DNA of 64,000 nucleotides from Lycium barbarum (Eukaryota > Streptophyta > Magnoliopsida > Solanales > Solanaceae), in contig NC_083337.1 of the NCBI RefSeq assembly GCF_019175385.1, positions 46,352,938 through 46,416,937 of the forward strand, in the 5' to 3' direction. Below the pieces are notes generated by a model. It had not been told where the DNA came from and did not search any database. It saw nothing but the letters and a program-made list of their open reading frames with translations. Positions 46,196 to 56,104 of the stretch are shown in pieces; the first letter of the stretch is position 1, and the number at the start of each line of letters is the position of its first letter. The position numbers were made by a program, and so were the translations under genes.

Positions 46196-46760
46196 AGCGC
46201 GTTCGTGCAACAAAGGGGCGCGTTCGCGCTGTTTCGCATCTGTATTTCTGCGAGTTCGCGCAGGGTATGGGCATGATTTTGGGGCTTCAATTTAATGATT
46301 TTAAGCACGTATTTTGCCCCATATTTTGCACACATCAACACCCAACTCTAAACTCACATCACTCAACAACTAACAACAATTTACATGATAGGAAATACAA
46401 CAATTTCATCAAATTTTTATGCTTAAACAAGTGAAAGTCAAAATTTTCTTTCATAATTTCTAACATGAAAAGATGATAAAAACAACCCTATGAACAAGAG
46501 AATGAGAGAATCACATACCTTGTGGTTGCAAGTTGAAGAATTTTTCTTAAGATTTGAAGTTGGGTTTTGAGAGAAAAGTGAGAGAAAAATGAGGGAAATG
46601 GGGGTTATACCCCCTTTGCTTCTGTTTTGTAACTGTATGCGTACCTGGGAAATCCGCGTTGGCGCGTTCGCGTGGTCTTATAGTGCGTTCGCGCTGACCA
46701 AATTTTTTTCTTTTTCTTTTTGTTCAGTGCGTTCGTGCCAAATTATACGCGTTCGCGCAG
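46196..46760. repeat. GC-rich GCGTTCGCGC motif cluster, internal (Athila -)
   Basis: Seven copies of the core GCGTTCG[CT]G or close forms, e.g. 46196-46208, 46218-46231, 46250-46262, 46661-46675, 46683-46697, 46726-46739 and 46747-46760. Each forms GCGCG/CGCGC arms around TT. A hairpin-like GGGGGTTATACCCCC (46600-46614) with TATAA on the minus strand lies between the two groups. Confidence 0.8.
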
Positions 46761-47145
46761 AGGTATATGGAACCCCCTTTTTCCAAATCGCGTTTTTTTT
46801 GAATAAGCAAAAATAATAAAATAACTATTCTAAAAATGTATAAATGATGGGTTTCCTCCCACCAAGCGCTTGATTTAATGTCGCGGCACGACGGTTACCA
46901 ACTTTATCGCTTTTCTCGCCATTTGGAGCTTATGAATTGGGCACCCAACTTGGATTCAAGTTTGTGACCACGAGCAGCAGGGGGTGGTAAATAGATGAAC
47001 AAGCCAAGCATAATATTTTTTTATCTTACACTTCTTGGCTTTCAAGTGAGGAATGTCATGTTGCCTTCTTGAATTTTCAAATTTCAAAATATAAGGCTCT
47101 TGAACTTCTTGAATTACGACATCCTCTTTTTCCCCCAGATTGGAG

Positions 47146-47490
47146 TCAACACCAACCATATTTTTCAGAACAATGGTTGACTCCAATTTTTTTTTCTTTG
47201 GCATTCTCAAAAAACTCATCTTCATGATTTACCCTTTCATCTTGAGCATTGGGGAGTTCATAATGATTTGCCCATGGAGGATTTTCTTCGTTTATCATCA
47301 AACCAAGTTGGAGACTAGTTTCCAAGTATTCTTCCAAGGCTTTTTGATTTTCGTTACCCTCACCTAGCAGGCACTCCATCATGAGTTTGAACTCACCAAT
47401 TTGGCCATGCTCACAATAAAAATCACTACTAAACAAGTTTTCATGGAAAGATGCCATTTTTTTAAAAATAAAATAAAACACAGAAAACAA
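47146..47490 (-). pseudogene. Leader ORF remnant of Athila-like derivative
   Basis: Open 115 codons with SSDFYCEHGQIGEFKLMMEC and QKALEEYLETSLQLGL. It lies between primer site and post-pol motif, where gag would start. I do not recognise a domain; it may be an N-terminal gag or leader peptide. Confidence 0.35.
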
Positions 47491-47565
47491 CTATACAAGT
47501 ATTCACAGGTTCGGTTCAAAGCAAGTTAGCTTATTTCCTAGATTAGCCAAAATACGCCAATTGTT

Positions 47566-47582
47566 CCCCGGCAATGGCGCCA
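47566..47582 (-). other. Athila-type primer binding site
   Basis: TGGCGCCATTGCCGGGG on the minus strand, one base from the TGGCGCCGTTGCCGGGG form typical of Athila elements. Confidence 0.8.
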
Positions 47583-47583
47583 A

Positions 47584-48800
47584 AATTTAATACGCTCAAA
47601 TTACACCTATTAATGGTATAACACGGACGTTGTCAAATATAGTAACCCAACAAGGTCGGGGTCGAATCCCACAGAGAACAATATGTAGGCAATTTAAGCA
47701 GATTAGGAATTATCACTAACAATAGCTAGACCAAACGCATCAATGGTGGTTTTTGATAAGGTTTTGATAAAATACGGAAATATAAATTCTAATCTAGAAA
47801 GCAAGTAACTTGATCAGTGGCCATAAGAATGGAATAAAGGAAACTACTTCTCAAGCAACGATCCAATATATTTCACGAATTATAAATAATAGCAAGTTTA
47901 TGTTATTTAGCCTCGGATAATGACTCTAAATTAACTTCTCCCGAAGATTAACTAGACTACCCAATTGAAGATCCCTCAAGCAATTAGGAGCATTAAGAAC
48001 GCCCGAATATGGCTACAAGTGGTATCGCCTATTCCTAGGTCAATTTCCCATTAGATGAGGGCTAACGTCCCAAATTCATGTTAATTATTCTATCCCAACC
48101 CCGTTCTTCCTCTTCCGAGTTTCAAACAAAGTAAATGGGCGAGTCCTAGGGTTAGCTACTCCCTTGAGAAACGCTCAAGAACAAGAATAATTAAAATAAC
48201 AAGAAATTACTTGATTAAGAATAATGCCGATGAATGAATAAGCATTACAAGAGTATCAATCTTAATTGTCACCAAGAAATTCCCATAAACAAGGATTAAA
48301 TAAAAGAAAGAATATTTTTGTAGGAACCCTAGCCTCCAAACATGTGTTTTATGCCAAAGATGATTTTACAATACCCTCAGTTGGCTTTTTAAAAGAGCTG
48401 GAATAGCAAAAATCGTCAAAATTCAAGTTCTGTTCGGACTGGGCCGAAAAACCTTCAACGCGAACGCGCCACGCGTCTGCACGAACGCGTCGATAATGTC
48501 AGCACCACTTCTCGTTATTCAGCGCGAACGCGTGACCTACTAGCGCGAAAGCGTAGAGTCACTCCCGCGCGTGGGCGCGAACGCGCAGAGTAATTTTCCA
48601 CCAAAATATCCAGAATCTCCATTAGTTTCCAGTGATCAACTTTTTTCCTCTTATTCGCTTGTTTTCCACACTTAGGCTCTAGGGACCTCGTATTACCTGA
48701 AACATAATAAAAACTACGTAAAATAACATAGACTTGCTTAAAAACAAGTAAAACTTATAGCCGAAAAGCATTGATCGTGGCGTAAAATCACGCCACATCA
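47584..48800 (-). repeat. 5' LTR of Athila-like derivative (~1.2 kb)
   Basis: Outer end on the minus strand TGATGTGGCGTGATTTTACG, containing the hairpin GTGGCGT...ACGCCAC (48777-48796). Inner end lies next to the primer site but lacks a clear CA, so the inner edge is approximate. Contains the CGCGAACGCG cluster at 48457-48588. Confidence 0.6.
48457..48588. repeat. GC-rich GCGCGAACGCG motif cluster in LTR
   Basis: Five copies in 130 bp (48457-48471, 48480-48490, 48521-48535, 48542-48554, 48573-48588), reverse-complement to the internal cluster at 46196-46760. A TATA-like CTTTTAAAAAG (48385-48395, minus strand) lies about 60 bp downstream in transcription direction. Confidence 0.8.
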
Positions 48801-50587
48801 GATATCAACATGGACACCATATAAATAATGCCTCCATATCTTCAAGGCATAAATCACTGCTGCTAACTCCAGATCATGAGTAGGATAATTCTTCTCGTGC
48901 TTTCTGAGCTGTCTGAAGGCATAGGCTATAACCCTGCGATGCTGCATCAGTACGCAACCTAGTCCAACACCTGAAGCATCACAATAGATAATATAGCCAT
49001 CTGGTCCCTCAGGAAGAGCTAGAACTGGAGTCGTCGTCAACTTGTCTTTCAACAACTGAAAGCTTTGCTCACAAGTATCAGTCCATTGGAACTTAGCTGC
49101 CTTCTGAGTTAGCCTTGTTAAAGGCGCTGAAATCGAGGTAAACTTTTATACGAATCTCCTGTAATACCCTACTAGCCCAGAAAACTACGTACCTCGGTAG
49201 GTGTCATAGGTCGGGGCCAAGTCTTTATTGCCTTAATCTTCTGCGCATCTACTCGAATGCCATCAGCTCCAATGATATGCCCCAAGAATGCTACTGAAGT
49301 CAACCAGAATTCGTACTTAGAAAATTTAGCATACAACCTTTGGTGCTGGAGTACCCTAAGTACCGTCCTCAAATAGTATGCATGCTCCTCTTCTGAACGT
49401 GAATAAACCAGAATGTCATCAATAAATACAATAACTAACGTATCTAGGAATGGTTTGAATACCCGGTTCATCAAATCAATAAATACTGCTGGAGTATTGG
49501 TCAGCCCAAAACACATCACTCTAAATTCATAATGCCCGTATCGGGTCCTGAATGTCGTCTTCGGAATATCTGCCTCCTTTACCCGCCCGTACCTGATGAT
49601 AACCTGACCGCAAGTCTATCTTCGAAAAACACTTAGCACCCTGCAACTGGTCAAATAGGTCATCAATCCTGGGGAGGGGATACCTGTTCTTTATTGTTAC
49701 TTTATTCAGCTGCCTATAATCAATACACTTCCGCAGCGACCCATCTTTCTTTCTCACAAATAGTACCGGTGCTCCCCAAGGTGATGTACTAGGCCTGATG
49801 AAGCGTTTTTCTAACAAGTCTCTCAGTTGCTCCTTTAATTCCTTCAGCTCTGCAAGTGCCATTCTATTAGGAGGAATAGATATAGGTTGAGTATCTGGCA
49901 ATACATCTATAGTGAACTATATCTCCCATTCTAGAGGGAGACCTGGAAGTTTATCGGGGAATACATCTAGGAACTCCTTAACTACCGGGACTGACTGAAG
50001 AGCCCGTATCTCCGCTTTCATATCGTACACTCGAACCAGATGATAAATATAGCCTTTCCTAACCATCTTCCTTGCCTTGAGGTATGAAATAAACTTACCC
50101 CTCGGCGATGTTGTATTCCTTCTCCACTTTATAATCGGCTCTCCTGGAAACTCAAACCGAACTATCTTTTCTCTACAATCAACAATGCATAACAAGAAGC
50201 CAGCCAATCCATGCCCATGATAACATCAAACTTAGTCATGTCTAACTCTATCAGGTCTTCTATGGTAAGACGACTATATATAATCATCGAACAACTTCTA
50301 TATACTTGCTTAGCTATGACGGAATCTCCTACCAGTGTAGCTACCTCAAATGGTTCAATCAACTCAGGTTCTATTCCAATTATACTAGCAACAAAGTGGG
50401 ATATATATGATAAGGTGGAACCTAGATCTATCAATGCATACACGTCCCGGGAGAAAATAGAAAATATACCTGTAACCATATTCGCTGACGCCTCCTGATC
50501 CTGCCTACTAGCCAAAGCATATATGCGATTTGAAGGACCACTAGAATTGGAACCTCCGCTGCGACCTCTACCACGGCCTGCTGGCAC
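48801..50587 (-). pseudogene. pol: Tekay-like protease, RT and partial RNase H
   Basis: Protease: VYALIDLGSTLSYIS keeps D.GST of the aspartic protease (about 50435) and [63 protein letters not shown], then after a frameshift near 49525 [15 protein letters not shown] and the catalytic FIDD intact (about 49410-49430). RNase [17 protein letters not shown] and [22 protein letters not shown], stopping at VHVDI where the Athila-like LTR begins. Frameshifts also at about 50165, 49910 and 49170. Confidence 0.87.
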
Positions 50588-50589
50588 CT

Positions 50590-51897
50590 GAATACCCTAT
50601 CTCGTAGGGCGCATGGCTACAGAAGAAGATGAACCAGCAACCGACCTAGTAGGTTAAGCCATACCACCTGCACCACCTCCATAAGGACACTCTCTCGTCA
50701 TATGGCCTTGAGGCCGCATGAAAAACAAGCACCTGTAGCCCAACGGCATTCCCCAAAATGGGGCCTACCACACCGAGAAAACTGAGGCAAAGGTGGCCTC
50801 GACTGACTCGAACCCCTGCTCATCTGTGGACCTAAAGCCCTGGAGCTCTGACCGGCTCCTGAATACCCTGTGCGGTCGAATACCCTACCCATGAACCGTG
50901 GGGGTGCACTCCGTGCTGGTTGGGAAGAATATCTAACATGCTGCTGAGGATGCTCGCCTCGAAACTCACCAGAATAATTCGCTGATCTAGCCCTCTTATG
51001 CTGGCATCTGTCATGGTCTCTATTTGGCTGACGTCCCGTGTGTTGATACTCTACCCCCTATGCGTATGCCTGTACCCGAGCAATATCCATACCTGGCTGA
51101 AGAGCCACTGCCATACAACCATCAATCAAATAACGATCTAGTCCCATCACGTAACGATGCACCCTATCCACCATATCAGCTACAATAGTCGGCGCATATC
51201 TAGCCAACGAATCAAACTCAAGACTATACTCTCGAACGCTTTTGCCGTTCTGCCTCAAATGCAAATATCTATCAACTCTAGCTCGCCTTATCTCTAGACA
51301 CAGGAAATGGCCAAGGAAGGCCTCCAATAACTCATCCCATACTACTAGAGGAGCATCCTTACCCCTAGATAACTCCCAAGATTCATATCAATTAATAGCT
51401 ACATCTCGCAATCGATACGAAGCCAACTCAACAGACTCAATCTCAGAAGCCCTCATTATCCTCAATGTACGTTACATCTGATCATTCTCGGGTTTTAACC
51501 TAAAAAACTCTAGAGAATTACAATTCAAGAAGTCATGAACCCTCAAACTATTAGACCTATCTGCATAGTCAACTCCTGGTCCACGCTTGCGAGCCTGCCC
51601 TGCCACTAATCTGGTCAGCAACTGGACTGTATCTCTCATGGCCCTATACTTCGGCCCTGGCTGAGGAGCTGGAGGCTCAGGTACTGGGGACTCGGGAGCT
51701 GGCAGTGGTGCTGCACCCTGAACTGGAGCTGCTGTTGCTGCAAGCTCTTCTGGAGGTGGCGATGTAGCAGAGCTTGCTGACTAGACTACCGTCTCAGGTA
51801 TCAATTGGGCACGGGCCCTAGTAACTCTCCGAGTCTGACTAGTATCTCCTGCTACAGATTTTCCCTTCTGTGCAGCTGTCGCTTTCTTTGGAGGCAT
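50590..51897 (-). pseudogene. gag: Tekay-like Gag
   Basis: Start ATG at 51897 (MPPKKATAAQKGKS). A Pro-rich N-terminus is followed by the retrotransposon gag domain (WDELLEAFLGHF, VREYSLEFDSLARYAP) and a zinc knuckle region beginning CFSCG near 50710-50720, where the frame then breaks. Stops and shifts occur at about 51780, 51480, 51390 and 51058, so it cannot be translated whole. Confidence 0.82.
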
Positions 51898-52085
51898 AGC
51901 TGAAAACACCACAATTCGTTAGAGGGAGATTATCCTGATAACATAGCTCTATCACACGATCTAGAGTAAGAAGGAAAGATGACATTCTAAATGTCCTGTA
52001 GCTTCCTATTTATAGATATGGGGCACCACACACCGATAAACAAGACTCTACTAGACACGGTTTGTAGACACTCCGAGGATAAACT

Positions 52086-52097
52086 GCTCTGATACCA
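52086..52097 (-). other. Primer binding site, initiator tRNA-Met type
   Basis: TGGTATCAGAGC on the minus strand, four bases inside the LTR. Confidence 0.85.
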
Positions 52098-52689
52098 CTC
52101 TTGTCACGACCCAAACCGATGGGCCATGACTAGTGTCCGAGTTGGACACTCGTATACGAACCTGCTAGATATAATCAGACTGACAATGTGGAAATCTGTA
52201 AAGCATGCGGTAGACTCATAATGCTATATATCAGAATAAACCTGTCTCTTGAGGAGTCATAGTTAAACAAACATAACAAAATATGCAAGCCGACAAGGCT
52301 ACCACTATACACGGGAATATCCAGAACGAACTACATCTATATAGCTCACCAAACCATATATACATAACCCACACATGACTACAGACCTCTAAGAGTATAA
52401 CAAAGTCTATGTCAAAAGGATCTGTACCAAAATGACTCAAGCTCCGGAACAATGGAGCTCTCCAAGCAGCTGAGCCGAAGTCCTAAGCTGGAGGATAACC
52501 AATCTGAGTATCTGTACCTGCGGGCATGAAACGCAGCCCCCGAAGAAAGGAGGTCAGTACGGAAAATGTACTGAGTATGTAAAGCATGAAGTACAATGAA
52601 GAAGATCATGATTGAGTAGAAGATGACATGAGACAAGTATAATAATTAAGGATAACAATGCATCTGTGCCTTATGAGATGAGTCGTGCA

Positions 52690-53040
52690 TATGTTTATAT
52701 AATATACCGTACTCGGCCCATTATGGGACTCGGTGAATGAAATCATATACATATATACCATACCCAGCCCATTATAGGACTCGGTGAAATATAATACGTA
52801 CCCGACCCTCTAGTGAGGGACTCGATGAAATATAATATACGTACCCGGCCCATTATAGGACTCGGTAAAATACATAATATATAATATATATACCCGTCCC
52901 TCTAGTAAGGGACTCGGTGAAATATAATATACGTACCTAGCCCTCTAATGAGGGACTCGGCGAACAATGCAATGAAACTGTGCACGAATACGCACCCGAC
53001 CCTTTAGTGAATGACTCAGTGAAGTGAGGAAATAACAATG
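52690..53040. repeat. ~50-bp tandem array with hairpin units in Tekay LTR
   Basis: About seven units of the type ACCCG[GA]CCC...GGGACTCGGTGAA. Inside units CCCTCTAGTGAGGG and CCCATTATAGG form short stems. Some units carry CCATTATAGG loops, others CTCTAGTGAG, alternating along the array. Confidence 0.85.
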
Positions 53041-53822
53041 TGCACGAATAAAATATTAGGAGCAATCATGTACAAACTGAATCATCATTTAGAATTCGAG
53101 AGACTAAACAGAATGAACCAACACTTGAGAATCAAAGACAACTGTCATGTCAAGCACTACTGAGAACTAGAGTTCATTGGAGTCATGTATGCTCGTCGTT
53201 CGCTCATTTTATGTAATTCATGCCAAAAAGAAGGAAGGGATAACTTTACATACCTTGAAGCTTATCTATTCGCTCAACTTCTACTTCTCGAACTCGCAAA
53301 TCTACAATCAAGGGAATTCATACTATTGTTAGGCTCGTCATCAAATGCTTACCTTAAGCCTTTAAGTTAACTGTTCCTAGACTCTGCCGAAATTTTGGCA
53401 GCACCTTCCCTATTTATATCCCTAGCCCAAAATCACAGTTACCAACAACTAACAACAACAACAACATCATCACTAACATCAACATACTCCATAAGACATC
53501 TCATATGATATTTATCTGATTTTTCAACCAACTACTCCGTTATACGGCTATTTAATTGCTCTATTCCCGTAAGTAAACCCAAAACGAGATCAATAGGGAG
53601 ATATTCATACCTTATTCTTACAAGGACAACAATATCTTCAGTGTTCGCCTAATATCCAAATCGAATCCACTGCAAAATAAGAATACAATCACAACCACGT
53701 GCTAACCGGACCTAAACTACTACTCCGCTACTTGAAAATTTCTCACTTTTTGATACCCTCACTCCCTCTTCTGATTTCTGGGTTTTTCTTGGCAAAATCT
53801 GGTGAAAAGGGGATTATTACCC

Positions 53823-53830
53823 TTTATATA
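53823..53830 (-). promoter_or_regulatory. TATA box in Tekay-like LTR 1
   Basis: TATATAAA on the minus strand, followed by a GC motif cluster 40-120 bp upstream (53868-53960: CCTTCGCGTTCGCGG, ATTCGCGAAGG). Confidence 0.6.
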
Positions 53831-54470
53831 GGGGGTCAAAGTCGGTGGAAACTGACTTAAAACTTACCCTTCGCGTTCGCGGCCTTGGGTTGCATTCGCG
53901 AAGGGTTAATCCCTGCTATTCTTCACGTGCACGACCCTTTGGTTGTGTTCACGCAGGGTGATTTTTCTGCTCGGATAGTCTATCTTAGAATGCTCATAAC
54001 ATTTGATACCAATATTGTGTGAGGGCCCACGACCTATGGTTGGAAAACTATTTCAATTATCTACAACTTTCATTTTAAGTATGTTTCCAAATTCCAAATT
54101 TATAATATCGCTTGGGTCTCCTTAAGTCAAATCATCCGAAAACGCATCCTTTTGGAGGGCTTATGCCCATATTTGGCTCTAGGGTCCTTCTTAAAACTTG
54201 CTCAACTTCCCATGTACTATTCATATAAAATTTTATATATCCTTTATAAAACCCCGACATATGGGCCCCACCTTGACTTACGATTACGAGGGCTATTCAT
54301 CAAGTAACGTATTAACTAATTACACCATACGATCTCCAAATGTCATGTATATGTTATTATTGTACTCATATAATATAATCCTCATCCCTAATCCTTCTAT
54401 AACTTTACTCTCCCTTGCTCATACTAAGCCATCTACAGTCTTGGCAACGCGAAATTTTCCGGGGTATAAA

Positions 54471-56104
54471 AATCACTTTCCATGGTCATCCAATATCCAG
54501 CTTGGAGAATCTTCTTGGCCAATACAAATCCATTCATATGAGGTCCACCTATCCCAGCATGTACTTCTTCTAGAAGTTAGTGGCTTCGCGGGCATTTACA
54601 CATCGAAACAAACCCAAATCTGACGTCCGTTTATGCAACACCTCTTTGTTCAGGATAAAAACATTTACCATTCTTCGGATGGTCTTGTTTTTTTCAATCA
54701 TGACTCCTTCGGGGTATTCTCGTTTCTCCAAGTTTATTAGGTAATGTTGCCCATTTTCTGATATTAAAACTGCTCATATTTTTGAACCCTTGTATTTGAC
54801 TGCTCCATAGAAGAGCAATCTCCAACCTGCGTCCACTGCTTCCTCTTCTATGGCCAATACCCCTTCGTCTGGGAAATGCATGTGGAGGGGTTCGAGCTCT
54901 TCATCCACTAGGCTTTCAGCTAGCAGGTCAGCTAAGGCTTGTCTTTTGACGGCCTTTTGGGCTATGTATACAATGTCAAATTCGCTCAACAGCATTTGCC
55001 ATTTGGCTAATTTTTCGATGGGCATAGGCTGACGGAAGATATACCTCAATGGATCCATCTTGGATATAAGGTGGGTAGTATAGGACGAAAAATAATGTCT
55101 CAATTTCTGGGCTACCCAAGGTAAAGTGCAGCAAGTTTTCTCCACTAGCAAATATCTTATCTCGCAAGCAGTGAATTTTTTGCTCAGGTAGTAAATGGCA
55201 TGTTCCTATTTCCCTTGTTCATCGTGTTTTCTTAATACGCAACCGAAGGCATTTTCAGCAACCGATAAGTATAGCAATAGTGGGCTCTCGGCCTTGGGGG
55301 TACCAAGACTGGTGGATTGGACTAGTATCTCTTGATAGTATCAAATGCCTCTTGGCACTCTTCTATCCATTTTGTGGGATCGTCTTTCTTCAAAAGATTG
55401 AGGATGGGCTTCACAATGATGGTGGATTGAGCTATGAATCGTCCAATGTAATTTAACCTTCCAGGAAGCTCATGACTTCTTTCTTGGTTTTAGGAGGAGG
55501 TAATTCTTGGATCACTTTGATCTTGGTCTGGTCTAGCTCTATGCCCCTTCGGCTGACTATGAACCCCAGTAACTTTTGGGCCGGTACCCCAAATGCATGT
55601 TTAGCCGGGTTCAGTTTCAAGTTGAACTTTCGAAGCCTATCGAAGAATTTCCTCAAATGAGTAGTATGCTTCGAATTTTTCCTTGACTTGATAATGACAT
55701 CGTCCATGTATACTTCAATCTCTCTTTGAATCATGTCATGGAAGATGGTAGTCATTTCTCTCATGTAGGTCGCGCTGGCATTTTTGAGGCCGAAGGGAAT
55801 CACTCTGTAATGGTATACTCCCCATGGAGTGATGAAGGCTGTTTTCTCCGCATCCTCTCTATCCATTAGGATTTGATGATAACCTGCGAAACAATCCACA
55901 AATGATTGTAGCTCATGTTTGGCACAGTTATCTATGAATATATGGATGTTTGGTAGTGGAAAATTTTCTATTGGACTGGCTTTGTCAAGATCTCGATAAT
56001 CTATAGAGATAACCAGGTGGGGTATGAGGTTACTTCTACTACCCGGGACTACCTCATCCTTGATGCGGATACTGAGGTCTGGCTTAAATTGTCAGGTTTT
56101 CTAT
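54471..56104 (-). pseudogene. Ogre/Tat RT-RNase H-integrase start fragment
   Basis: Minus strand: RT start (ISIDYRDLDKAS, FVDCFAGYHQI), catalytic EVYMDDVIIKS near 55690-55725, KLNPAKHAFGVP, GFIVSRRGIELDQTKIK, connection domain, RNase H start (VEKTCCTLPWVAQKLRHY), then LADLLAE and DAGWRLLFYGAV, and a decayed integrase start to about 54480. Frames shift several times between 55450 and 55160. The 5' side is cut at 56104 by Tekay-like element 2 and the 3' side at 54470 by Tekay-like element 1, so it is the oldest layer in this part. Confidence 0.82.

Larger units (their letters stand above)
45694..48800 (-). mobile_element. Non-autonomous Athila-like derivative lacking gag-pol
   Basis: Minus strand, in element order: LTR (48800-47584), primer site (47582-47566), a leader with a coding remnant (47490-47146), the post-pol motif form AAGCGCTTGGTGGGAGG (about 46875-46859), GC-rich palindromes, and a fragment of the env-like plant transposon protein (45960-45694). 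The sequence goes from the 5' leader to the post-pol motif without any gag, RT or integrase, so this copy arose from or belongs to an internally deleted form. The 3' LTR is absent. Confidence 0.65.
48801..54470 (-). mobile_element. Tekay/Del-like Ty3/gypsy chromovirus 1, 3' truncated
   Basis: Minus strand: 5' LTR 54470-52102, primer site, gag, protease, RT and part of RNase H, ending at 48801 against the Athila-like LTR. Integrase and 3' LTR are missing from the window. The right LTR edge interrupts an Ogre integrase frame at about 54470. Confidence 0.85.
52102..54470 (-). repeat. 5' LTR of Tekay-like element 1 (~2.37 kb)
   Basis: Starts TGTCACGACCCAAACCGATG and ends near AAATTTTCCGGGGTATAA on the plus strand, the same frame as the 56105-58466 LTR but clearly another subfamily. 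Contains a tandem repeat, a TATA box and a GC-rich motif cluster. Confidence 0.75.

Noticed and set aside
52690..53040. CRISPR-like array
   Set aside because: Units are contiguous and similar throughout with no unique spacers, inside a plant LTR.
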